From assembly GCF_009870125.1 (NCBI RefSeq), contig NC_046679.1, forward strand, positions 19,778,001-19,842,000: a DNA stretch of 64,000 nt, given 5' to 3'. The notes below the pieces were generated by a model that saw only the letters and a list, made by a program, of their open reading frames with translations, had not been told where the DNA came from and made no database searches. Positions within the stretch are counted from its first letter, which is position 1. Each line of letters opens with the position of its first letter. This DNA comes from Drosophila pseudoobscura. Taxonomy: Eukaryota; Arthropoda; Insecta; Diptera; Drosophilidae. Positions 12,458-21,297 of this stretch are shown piece after piece. The position numbers and the translations under genes are program-made.

Positions 12458-13345
12458 ATGAATCCCATCTACAGTAGATTTCTGTGCCTGCAGCTGCTGT
12501 TGCTCCTGGCAAGAGGGCTGGCAGTTAAGCCCAAGGCCGTCGCTGTCTCGGATTCCAATTTACATGTAAGGCCAGCCGTACGGACCGTGAACACAAATGG
12601 CTTCCAGCTGACAGAAGGGGGCGACGTGGGCTACTGGCTGGTCCACATCATGAATGGACAGCGGTTCATATGCGGGGCGTCCTACTATAGCGCCCTGTAT
12701 GTGCTGACCTCGGCGAACTGTATGTACAGGTACCGGAAGAGCCTGAACACCATGAGCGTGGAGTACGTGAACCCCAGAATGGATCAGGAGAACAAAATCG
12801 CCTATATCGAGAGCGTCAGTGTGCCCAAAAACTATCAATATCCCGACAACTACATGGACATTGCGGTGGTCAAGTTGCGCAGAAATTTGACCGGCAGCCC
12901 GGACACTGTTCGACTCTGCTCGCAGCCGTTGAGAAGATACCCAAAGTTCACGGCAGTGGCCTGTGGCGTAGATCCGGGAGGATCCGTTGATCGCACCGCC
13001 ACCGATGATGTCGCCATAATGCCGAAAAGGTTCTGCCAGCCGCTATACAATAAGGACAAGCTTAGGATCTCCGAGACGATTGCCTGTGTCAGAGAGTGGA
13101 ACAATTACAGGTACCGCATGTACGAGTTTGGATGCCCCGTGACGGCCGGTAACAACGAACTGTGCGGCATCGTGGCCTGGGGACCACAGTTCGAAAGCGA
13201 ACATCCTGGTCTCTTCACTGACATCTATCAGGTCAAAGGATTCATCCTAAAGGTGGTACGCGGCGTTTATGGAGACAGCCGACAGCTCTCAAAACGAACA
13301 CGCCGCATTCGCCCAAAAAAAATGCACCGCATTTGGGCCCGATAG
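12458..13345 (+). CDS. Secreted serine protease homologue (inactive S1/trypsin fold)
   Basis: Single-exon gene encoding 295 residues. Residues 1-22 form a signal peptide with a Leu-rich core. The S1-like fold runs from about residue 58 to 268, with recognisable landmarks: the second-strand Cys at 72, TSANC at 84-88 where active trypsins have TAAHC, DIAVVKL from 134 (catalytic Asp kept), and a late IVAWG at 238-242. The catalytic His is Asn87. The GDSGGP loop with the nucleophilic Ser is replaced by GCPVTAG (225-231). The protein therefore cannot be a classical serine protease; it is more likely a binding or cofactor protein in the extracellular space. A Lys/Arg-rich tail (about 275-295) extends past the domain. 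The chosen start is the first ATG of the frame and gives an intact signal peptide. An AATAAA signal follows 20 bases after the stop. The family is certain; the exact orthologue is not recognised. Confidence 0.88.
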   Translation: MNPIYSRFLCLQLLLLLARGLAVKPKAVAVSDSNLHVRPAVRTVNTNGFQLTEGGDVGYWLVHIMNGQRFICGASYYSALYVLTSANCMYRYRKSLNTMSVEYVNPRMDQENKIAYIESVSVPKNYQYPDNYMDIAVVKLRRNLTGSPDTVRLCSQPLRRYPKFTAVACGVDPGGSVDRTATDDVAIMPKRFCQPLYNKDKLRISETIACVREWNNYRYRMYEFGCPVTAGNNELCGIVAWGPQFESEHPGLFTDIYQVKGFILKVVRGVYGDSRQLSKRTRRIRPKKMHRIWAR

Positions 13346-13365
13346 TGCTGTAAATTATGTACAAT

Positions 13366-13371
13366 AATAAA
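13366..13371 (+). terminator. Poly(A) signal of the serine protease homologue
   Basis: A canonical AATAAA about 20 bases after the stop codon at 13343-13345 gives a short 3' UTR. Confidence 0.75.
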
Positions 13372-13913
13372 ATGCAATGTATAATACCCTACACTAACCT
13401 GTGGCACTTCACTACTATGTTATGAGAATAAAGTTTGCGAAAACCATCTGAAGAAATAAAACAAAAAGAACGGCATACAGAAATAAAATTAACGATAATA
13501 AGCGATGTAAGTAAGTATGGAAAAACGGGAAAACCATCACTTAGTCTGCACCATCAATTTAAATGGTAAAAATACAGGATAGATACAGTATCCCAATAAT
13601 ATAGGTTCTGATTCTAGCGTCACCCCCGTCAAAGGAGGCCTGGAGATGTAAATATAAACTTCAGCTGATACAATTCTAATTCCTAAGCTACAAAAATCTT
13701 TGGTTATTCGTTGGGTTTTAGCTTCGGTATCTGGGATCTGATTTAGATGATAGTTTCATCATCTTCATTTGTCGTTTTTTGTTCGCTGCCTCCAGTGTTC
13801 GATCTGTCTTCGGGTGGCGGGGAATCTGTTGGGGTTCAGCTCGACACATTGGAATATTATTAAAAATATCAAATAAAAGGTTCTACAAACTCAAAATATT
13901 AAAAGCAGCACAC
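13372..13913. other. Intergenic spacer and probable promoter of the proteasome paralogue
   Basis: About 540 bases between the poly(A) signal and the next start codon. I see no strong TATA box. The open frame at 13779-13988 overlaps the next gene's first exon in another frame and is not called. Confidence 0.5.
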
Positions 13914-14981
13914 ATGCTGCCGGCGCCCAGCCAATCGCTGTTCCAAAGAAGTTCAACCGGATTCAGCTTTGTCAATCGCGAAAGGTAAGTGTTTGTTTCC
14001 CGTGCTCCGTTTACTATTTTTTGTTGGACTAGTTATTACCCTTCCCTACCCTCGTCCGTAATCTGCAGGGACAACCAACTTGCTGGGCGCAAGGGATTTA
14101 TTCCTACGCCGCCAACGACCACCGGCTCCACTGTCGTGGGCATAAAGTACCGTGACGGCGTCATTATTGCCACCGACAAACAGGGGACAGCCGACTGCAT
14201 AGTAACCACAAACTGTATGAAGAAAATATATTGCTTGCAGGATAACATTTAGTGAGTATTTGATGGTGGTTGTGCCATGTCCTTGTATCGTTGCAATACA
14301 TTCTGATAACGCAGTGCCGGTGGGTCCGGGATCTACGGCGATCTGCATCAGGTTGCTCGCCTCACTCGCGCCCAAATGGATCTTCACCGACTGCAAATGA
14401 GTTGCAAGGTGCCTGTCGTCTGCGCTAACCAGTTTGTCAAGCATCTATTGTATGACTATCAGGGCAACATCCGAATCAACCTGATCATCGGTGGGGTTGA
14501 CAATGAGGGGCCTAGTCTCTATTCCACCCGCTTCGACGGCACCACGGAGAAGGTTCCGTTCGCATCGAACGGATCGGGAGACTTCGCCGCCATGACGGTG
14601 CTGGAAAAACGATGGAGAGAAAGTCTCGACGAAAAAGGGGCAGAGTCTCTGGCAATCGATGCCGTGAGATCTGGCATAAAAAACGATCTGTATTCTGGCT
14701 CCCCCATCCATATCTGCGTCATCCGCACCGATTACTCGGTATCACTGTACGACAAGATCTTCGCTGGGAGTCCTGTTCCCAGACCACCCGTATGGAGAGT
14801 GAAGCCCCAACCTCCCAAAGTTCTTTTCGCTGCTGATCATGCATTGGAACCTATTGCCAACAGGCTATCTAAATCTCCACCAGAATCCGATCAGGTTGTG
14901 CCAAAGGGCACACGGACCGCCCTCGCATTAGCACGCCACAAGAGCAAGAAAACTAATAACACCACGGAAATCGATGGTTAA
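13914..14981 (+). CDS. Proteasome beta2-type subunit paralogue with Ser at the catalytic position
   Basis: Exons 13914-13984, 14069-14251 and 14315-14981 encode 306 residues; the introns are 84 and 63 bases with GTAAGT and GTGAGT donors. This is an Ntn-hydrolase of the 20S core, closest to beta2/PSMB7 (trypsin-like site). Visible family features are a GFSF motif in the propeptide (16-19), the G-x-T-V-V-G processing region (43-48), and an RLQ helix after Asp-Leu-His. Using standard mature numbering (precursor minus 43), Asp17, Lys33, Ser129, Asp166 and Ser169 all fall exactly on conserved residues (60, 76, 172, 209, 212). The Thr1 nucleophile is Ser44, and S1-pocket Glu53 is His96. The C-terminal arm is long and unusual, making the protein longer than ordinary beta2 (about 270). 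Drosophila has beta2-related duplicates expressed in testis, and this is probably one of them or a lineage-specific relative. Which of those genes it corresponds to cannot be settled here. Confidence 0.9.
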
Positions 14982-15043
14982 ACATTTGCTAGAACAAGTT
15001 TTAGTTGTTTTTGATCTCATTCTTTGTTCATTATTATAACCCA

Positions 15044-15049
15044 AATAAA
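15044..15049 (+). terminator. Poly(A) signal of the proteasome paralogue
   Basis: AATAAA about 65 bases after the TAA stop. Confidence 0.7.
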
Positions 15050-15219
15050 CTCATTTAATTGTTGTTACTAACTCTCAGCAGCAAATAATACAAAAATATT
15101 CATAATATCAATTCAATGGATTTGAATTCGATTTGCTCATTGCTAAAAAGCGGTCAGCTTCTGTAAGCGAACAACAGTGCTGCACCAGAATCGATACTTT
15201 GCATCGATATTAATTCATG

Positions 15220-15227
15220 TATCGATA
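15220..15227. promoter_or_regulatory. DRE motif (TATCGATA)
   Basis: A perfect palindromic DREF/BEAF-type element, with two further ATCGAT cores within 40 bases to its left. Such elements mark housekeeping promoters and domain borders in flies. It sits about 450 bases before the HGH1 start codon and just past the proteasome gene, so it could serve HGH1 or act as a boundary. Confidence 0.55.
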
Positions 15228-15610
15228 ACTGCATCGTTGGGCCCATTGCAAGGTCTATTAAATATGGGGTAAGGCAGGCGCTCTCCTTACCTTCCATGAA
15301 ATATACCATTGGACATTGCGCTGAGCTCTGGCACATTAGCTTTCGGTTATTTTAAAACCATTTTTTTAGACCAAATCCAATTAAAGCCAGTATTTAAAAT
15401 TGGCCATTTAACTATGAAATTATTTCATTAATCGGATAAAATTATGCGGGCGGTGCTGAGGGTTCTATCTAGCTGATAATATTCAACGGAATATCAAAAA
15501 CGAGGAATATGTATAAAAGAACTTAAATTCGTCAGTATATTTACGGTATATTTTTAAAATGAGACTGTATACTTCTGAGGGTCGGGCGGTATATTTTATT
15601 GTGAAATCCG

Positions 15611-15621
15611 CGGTCACACTG
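15611..15621 (+). promoter_or_regulatory. Ohler motif 1 core promoter of HGH1
   Basis: CGGTCACACTG matches the motif 1 consensus of TATA-less housekeeping promoters at every position. It lies 55-65 bases before the HGH1 start codon, which predicts transcription starting close by with a short 5' UTR. Confidence 0.7.
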
Positions 15622-15675
15622 GTGAACGACCGACCAAAACAATAATAAAATTTAAAAAGTTAAAAAAAGCAGAGA

Positions 15676-17086
15676 ATGGAAGTTGTGAGCGAACTCGTGC
15701 AGTTTATGCAGCCGAACCAACGGCTGGACCTCAAGGCGGTGGCGCTGACACACGTGCTGGGTGAGTGAGGGGAAGGAACAGGTGGTGGGCCACCGTTGGC
15801 GCTCCACGTGCGGCATGTTTTGGTGTATTTTGGGCAACCGTGACGTCACCTGGCAATAATTTTTAGGTCTTACGGGCAGCGCCGAGGGAAAAGCGGCTAT
15901 ACTGGCCCTGGACGACATGCTGATGGCTATCTTCGGTCTGACATTCGACGACAACCACACGGTGGCCAAAGATGCAGTGCTCAGCCTAATCAATCTGACG
16001 GCGGACGAGGAGTGCGCCACCAAAGTGTTTCATTTGGCCAAGCGAATCCAGCCCGTAAGAGAAGCAGCTACTCCCTAAAGATAACATACTCATAGTCCCC
16101 CGCGATTACTTGCAGCCCTTCGCCATTGTGGAGGTGGCTGCCACACAAATCAGTGACGAGCAGTCGCCTCTGGCAGATCCCTGGAGCATGGTGCTCAGCA
16201 ATCTAACGCGCGTGGAGAGCCTGGTGCACGAGATACTCGACATTCTGGAGCGGGGCGAGCAGACACTGCCGCGGCTGGCCAAAGCCTTTGCCCAGCTGGA
16301 TTACAACAAAAAGAAAGCGCGGCTGCACTACCTGGCGCCCATCTTTTGCAACCTGACGCAGGTTGCGCGCGGCCGCGAGCTGTGTTGCCACGCACGATAC
16401 CAGCTGTTGGAGAAGCTGCTGCCCTTCGCCTCGTACGAGGAGAATGTGGTGCGTCGTGGCGGCACCATTGGCATCCTGAAGAACGTTTGCTTCGATGCGG
16501 TCTACCACGGCGTGATACTCGGCGAAGATGACAACATATTGGTGGCTATTCTGCAACCGCTGTGCGGTCCGGAGGAGTTCAGCGACGAGGAAAACGACAT
16601 GCTGCCCATTGAGCTTCAGGTGAGTGAGGGCCTATGCGCTTCCCGTCTATCCAGTCGCATATCTATGAGACGTCTTTCCTTGGCTCCTCCAGTATCTGCC
16701 CGAAAGCAAGACACGTGAGACGGATCCAGATCTGAGGAAGATGCTCCTGGAATGCCTCCTCCAGTTGTGCTCCACGCGGCGCAGTCGGGAGATTCTGCGT
16801 GCCAAGGGAGTCTATGAAATCCTGCGCGAATACCACAAGTGGGAGGCGCGAGTGGGCCTAGACCGTGATTGTCTGCTGGCCTGCGAGAATGTCGTAGATA
16901 TTTTAATCAAGTTTGTTCAGAAGGAATACCCATACTCGACGATGTCTTCTGTAACGCTCTTTGTTTTATTCCAGAAAAGAGGAAGAAATCGGCCTGGATA
17001 ACTACAAAAACGTTGAGGTGCCCGCGGAACAGGCCGAGAAGTTTGTTCAGGAAGATGTCGAATATGTTAAGAGTCTTTTAGATTAA
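15676..17086 (+). CDS. HGH1: HGH1 homologue, eEF2-folding chaperone
   Basis: Five exons (15676-15760, 15867-16054, 16116-16619, 16693-16910, 16975-17086) join in frame to 368 residues. All introns are 61-106 bases with GT/AG borders. HGH1 is an armadillo-like helical-repeat cytosolic protein that assists folding of elongation factor 2 together with the TRiC machinery. The family is recognised from the long conserved core (former DUF383/DUF384): the DPWSMVLSNLTR stretch early in exon 3, FCNLTQV and RRGGTIGILKNVCFD in the middle, and LLPIELQ-like and YLPESKTRE segments across the exon 3/4 junction. The C-terminal exon is rich in Glu. The exon 4 donor is GTTTGT, weaker than the others, but only this junction (Lys codon split after two bases) restores the conserved KKEEEIGLDNY reading. 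The motif 1 promoter upstream fits constitutive expression. D. melanogaster CG6073 is the expected orthologue. Confidence 0.95.
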
Positions 17087-18258
17087 AACCCACCCAATGA
17101 CCCACCCTTTGACTGTAAATACGCGTAGTGTTAGTGAAACTCATGGACGGTATTGAATTTTCAATATATGTATGCGGTTTTTATTCAGAAATGCTGATAG
17201 TTCATTTGTTTAATGCTTTGCTCCAAAATGTTGCCCTAGAAAAGTTGTACGCACGCACTTAAATGCAAGAGAAACAATTTCGATCGATTTCAATTCAATT
17301 TTTGATTAGTTCAAGTAGCGCGATATCTATTTAGTTGATCTAATTATGCTCCACCCTTCTGTATTGTATAAGTATAAAGTTCTCTTAAGTGCTAGATACG
17401 TTCGTACATGCGTTCGAAAAATGTCATGAAACTTCATTTTAACAATCATTTGCTTGGTCGTTCATCGTGTGAGAGGGTTTCGAGGTGCGTGTTAATTGTT
17501 TGCCTTTTGATTAGTTTGCGCTTAGTTTTAGTTAAGTTGTAGTTGTAATTTTAGTTGCACTGCAAGCAAGCGATTTCAGCGGAAATTGTGTTTGAGTGTT
17601 TGCTGCCCGAAAGCAAAAACCGTTTGATTCTATCAAAATTGTTGTTTGATTGCTGTGGATTTTGTCATTTCTTATTTGCGGAAACCATTGCAAGCTCGCT
17701 TAGACTCGATAAAGTCAAATTAATAAGTACGAACCACTCGAATTCCAACTGAAAATTCATACAAATATTCTGTGTTCTTCTGTGTGTGTGTGTTCATTAA
17801 ATGCTATTGCTGTTGATTCCTAGCTTTGCATATATGTACTCGTTTTCATAATTTGTTTAGTTGGTCCTATTGGTTCTTCTTCCGCCTCCTCACCATATCA
17901 AAATTTAGTTAGACTTTATAATTATTATTCTCTAGGCTAGGTGTAATTTTGCAAGTTGTGAACTTAGTCGTTAAAATAGCACTACTCCCATAATTATTTT
18001 GGTTTTGTTAACTTAGAACTGTTTCCTGCATAAACGGGCTAAGGGCACCATGGAAAACTGCGAACTCAAATTTCAAGATCACTGGACAATGAGCCACATT
18101 TATAAATAGAGTAATCATCTGACGACATTTTTAAGATAAGGTCTGGCCATTTTACAACCATTCAGAATCAGATAAGCACCGCTCATGGGTTTTATACGAA
18201 AAATTGTCAAATTTATTTAGAAATCAGCTAACGATTAAAAATTGGTTTTTCGGCGGAC
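17087..18258. other. Intergenic spacer between convergent HGH1 and DM9 genes
   Basis: About 1.2 kb carrying the 3' ends of two convergent genes. It is AT-rich and T-rich on the plus strand. No further exon is supported; the open frame at 17555-17752 has no recognisable features. Confidence 0.5.
18212..18217 (-). terminator. Poly(A) signal of the DM9 gene
   Basis: AATAAA on the minus strand, about 40 bases past the TAA stop. Confidence 0.7.
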
Positions 18259-18770
18259 TTATCTAGCCATCATGCGGCGCGACAGAACCTCGTAGGCGAA
18301 GATCTTCACCTCCTCACCGTCGTAGGGGATGTAGAGGCAACCGTGCGACGGATGCACCTTTCCCACGGTCAGAGCTCCGGCGTGATAGCCACGACCCGCG
18401 TACAGGGCCTCCCCATCGACGTTGTGTCCCACGCTAACGGCGCCGGGCGGAACCTCTCCGTTCTCCGCGGACAGCCACTCGTAGTTGTTGCCACTGAGAG
18501 CTTCGTAGCTCTCCAGCTCCACCTCCTGGTTGGCGTAGGCCACGTAAGCCTTGCCCTTATTGGGGATCACCTTGGCCGGCAGCAGGTCGTTGCAGTAGAA
18601 GGCGCGTCCGACGTAGATGGTGTCGCCATCCGAATCATGGCCAGCCACTACGGCGTTCTGGGGGACAGTTCCGTGACTGTAGTGCAACCAAGAGTGACCT
18701 GGAAGGGATTCGCGGGTAGAGGTTTAGGAGACGGGCTTCCTGTGGTAGAGCCATCCATCTTACCATCCAT
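18259..18770 (-). CDS. DM9 / DUF3421 repeat protein
   Basis: Two exons: a seven-base coding first exon (18764-18770) and 18259-18698. They are joined across a 65-base GTAAG...AG intron that splits a Gly codon. The product is 148 residues with no signal peptide, so it is probably cytosolic. Two tandem DM9 repeats are visible, each with an A/SVxxGHDxDGD/E-x-hYVGR/YAGR core (about residues 18-33 and 90-105) followed by KV-P-hx-G/K-x-h-Y-hxY and an E-hx-x-Y-E-h-L strand. DM9 proteins are lectin-like; in other animals related proteins bind mannose or take part in immune recognition, and in flies and mosquitoes they are often gut-expressed. The start is secure because the tiny first exon gives MDGHSWLHY, the usual DM9 beginning. 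CG31086 is a possible D. melanogaster counterpart, by memory only. Confidence 0.9.
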
Positions 18771-18829
18771 TTCGTTCGGGCTGTCGCAATGTACTAGGCA
18801 AGCCCATTCGAGGGAAGTATTTCTTGAGC

Positions 18830-18867
18830 GATAATCTTTATCAGGTTATCCCGGTCTGGCCCGATAA
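18830..18867. promoter_or_regulatory. Cluster of four GATA motifs upstream of the DM9 gene
   Basis: GATAA or TTATC cores at 18830-18834, 18838-18842, 18846-18850 and 18863-18867 lie 60-100 bases upstream of the DM9 start codon. Dense GATA sites close to a start are typical of midgut or fat-body genes driven by GATAe or Serpent. No TATA box is evident. Confidence 0.5.
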
Positions 18868-18870
18868 CGA

Positions 18871-20356
18871 ATCAGATGCACTCAAAAAAAAGTATACATA
18901 TTTGAATGTGAACTTTCTAGGAATTCTCCTTAGTTACACCACACTCAAAGAAACGAAAAATGTACTACTCAATTGCGGGAACTCTGAAAAGAATTTCTAT
19001 TCAGACATTTTCTTTACATTCTGTATGTTAAATTTAAGTTTAAAATGTGGAAGTAATTGAAACAGAGGAGTACATTTCACATAATTGAGGACAGAATGAT
19101 TGTTAATAGACTTCAACTTTAGTAGCCACATTTTCTTTTTTTAATTTTGTTCATTTAATATGTAGAAAAATGTATCTTCTGGGTAGGAAACGATGATGGT
19201 TTCTTTGAGTGTGGTGACTCAAGCAGACCGGCAGCGATAGCCTTAGAAAAGCGGTAACTATGGACGGATTGGTATCTACCACACATTGATAACCCTTCAA
19301 CAACGTTGTGTGTCATTTATGACTGGCTTTTATGGCTTGATTTAAGGTGTGTGCAGGGCCGGAATTCACTTGTTTCTCTTTAATTGGTGAAAAGTACTAT
19401 GTGATTAGGAAATACAAATTAAAGTGACCTATGTACTTAAATGAAATAGTTTCCCTGCTTCTTGGTAAATTGATAAATTGATCTGATAATGTTTATTCCG
19501 CGCAAAGTTTTGGGCGAGTTCTAGATCTGTTAGCGCTGGTTCGCAGTTTTCCTTACACGATTTTTCCCACTAATTTATTTATACACAATTGTTTAATCTA
19601 TAATCTGCCTAAAATTCAGCGTTCATTGTAACAAATAATTCGATTTGCTCTTTCATATGTATGTACAATAGTCGTCTAGGGAGGCGAGGTGAAAAATACT
19701 CTAACGCATCGCATATAAATCGAAAAAACATTTGCATTGCGTTTTCCCCCGCTTAATTTTTGATGAAAACTTAGCAGCGGTAGCACGCCTTTAAATCTAG
19801 GTTTCATTTTGCTTAGAAGCTAAAAATAATTGCAATTAGAATTTGAATTTTTGCCTTTGATTTTCGACTCTCGAATGCTTAGCATATATGTACCCAAATA
19901 CAATACATAGTTCAAGTTTCGCCATCAATTATTGTAAGATAGTTGTTGAGTATTCGTTTATAAATCACATAATTGCTTGATGAATTCCATAAAAATATGC
20001 TCCATTGCCACTGTGTGCTGACTGTGGGTTCGGGTGTCGAGCGTGTCCTTGTTGCCTGTCCTTGTTGCTGTGGCTCTGGTGCAATTATTGTAAGGTGCAA
20101 TCCTAGACACTGAGAGAGTTTTGAGAGGTGAGGGATGACATGCAGGTAGAGATATCGGGATAGGGAGCATATGAGTGGGGCATCGGCGTCGCCGAACCGA
20201 AGGAAAAAAGTATTTCCACTCGCAGTTGAATTATATTAAATGATTTTCCACGCTTTTTCCACACTTCATTTTCAATATCTTCTCAACTTTTATGGGGTTT
20301 CCCTTTCCCCTCTTCTTTCACATCCTTATGGTTCCTCCAATGTGCTACTTCTATTG
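18871..20356. other. Intergenic stretch between the DM9 and Ly6 genes
   Basis: AT-rich spacer with a MITE-like element at 18937-19216 and no supportable exon. The right part should contain the Ly6 3' UTR; I could not place a confident poly(A) signal. Confidence 0.5.
18937..19216. mobile_element. 280-bp MITE-like element with 18-bp perfect inverted repeats
   Basis: CACCACACTCAAAGAAAC at 18937-18954 is exactly repeated in reverse complement at 19199-19216. The interior is AT-rich and non-coding. Length and structure fit a non-autonomous DNA transposon. I could not see a clear target-site duplication, so the exact ends are uncertain. Confidence 0.55.
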
Positions 20357-21193
20357 CTACCTTGCAGCTGCCACCAGCAAAACCGCGAAGCTAAGCAGAT
20401 GCCGCATTAGCGCCTCCGCCTTCGCTGGATGCCGTTGCGACGTGGCCGTGTTGCAAGCATCCGCATCGCTGCAGCTCTGAAGGCACCCATGCACGTATCT
20501 GTAGGGGAGGTTGAAAGAGCGGAAAAAGTTGGTGAAAAATGTCGGATAATGTTAAGTTATCAGTTTCATACACTCAGAAAAAACCACATTATTAGTTTTT
20601 AGCATGTTTTATATTGAATGGGCTCCCAAAGTTTCACACTTTTAAGAATTGTGGGCGTGTTTTCTCTGAGTGTAAGATCCACTTCAACGAACCTATTATC
20701 GTAGTAAAACTTTCCACAGTGAGACATTCTTATTAACTCGGTGTCTGTGGTAAGGGTGCCGCTGTCCAGGGCACAGCCCCGCACCGTTATCGTTTCGCCG
20801 GTGTCATCTGCAGGCAGGGGTAGGAATTATATTAATGCCAAGACCATGCATCCTCGTCCATCATCCGAGAAATTCACTTACCATAATAGCCGGCGATCTT
20901 AATGCAGGCCGTGGCCGGGAAGAGGCCGTCGCGGCCCTTGCGACCACCCATGCAGGGCGACTCGAGGATGGCGGTGGAGTAATTGTTGTGGAACGGATCG
21001 TCGCACGCCTTGTTGGCCCCATTATACGAGATGCACTTGAAGCAGTCTATGCAATAGCCTGTCGAATGCGAGACATCAAATTCAATTGCCATCTTCTTAT
21101 TAATTCGTAGCACTTACCGCTCTTGACGAGCAGGACAAAGAGCAGCAGGGTCAGGCATCCGAGGATTTCCATGATTGAAGTGGGCGCTGCCAT
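20357..21193 (-). CDS. GPI-anchored Ly6/quiver (sleepless)-like protein
   Basis: Four exons (21118-21193, 20882-21058, 20693-20807, 20357-20498; introns 59, 74 and 194 bases) encode 169 residues. The N-terminus is a signal peptide with a Leu-rich core (about 8-25). The ectodomain is a three-finger LU domain with about eleven cysteines, starting YCIDCFKC, with ACDDPF, ACIKIAGY, RGCALD and a terminal HGCLQSC...DACN motif. A hydrophobic tail (LLSFAVLLVAAA) follows after an Ala-rich linker, as expected for GPI attachment. Fly members of this family act at the surface of neurons or epithelia, regulating channels or receptors, septate junctions or sleep; which role applies here is unknown. All junctions keep frame and GT/AG borders. 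A second in-frame ATG at 21172 would shorten the N-terminus by seven residues and leave the signal peptide intact, so the start is slightly uncertain. Confidence 0.92.
20569..20674. mobile_element. Short inverted-repeat element inside Ly6 intron 3
   Basis: TACACTCAGAAAAAACCAC at the left end pairs with GTGTTTTCTCTGAGTGTA at the right end, as imperfect terminal inverted repeats about 106 bases apart. The CACTCA-(G/A)-A-(G/A)-AAA core resembles the ends of the larger element at 18937-19216, hinting at one family. It explains much of the length of this intron (194 bases). Confidence 0.45.
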
Positions 21194-21233
21194 TATTCAG
21201 GCTTTAGGCTTCAGTCGGGCAAAATCACAGAAC

Positions 21234-21297
21234 TCACAGGATAAGGCGATAGACGGATGACGGACACACCTCGTGGTTCATTTCGATGCGAATCCTG
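21234..21297 (-). promoter_or_regulatory. Ly6 5' leader: upstream ORF and probable 5' UTR splice acceptor
   Basis: On the minus strand an ATG at 21281-21279 opens a 15-residue frame that ends at 21234, 41 bases before the main start. Just upstream, CTTTTTGCAG ending at 21295 looks like a splice acceptor, implying a non-coding first exon further right, possibly in the gene desert. The uORF could lower translation of the main frame. Confidence 0.35.
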
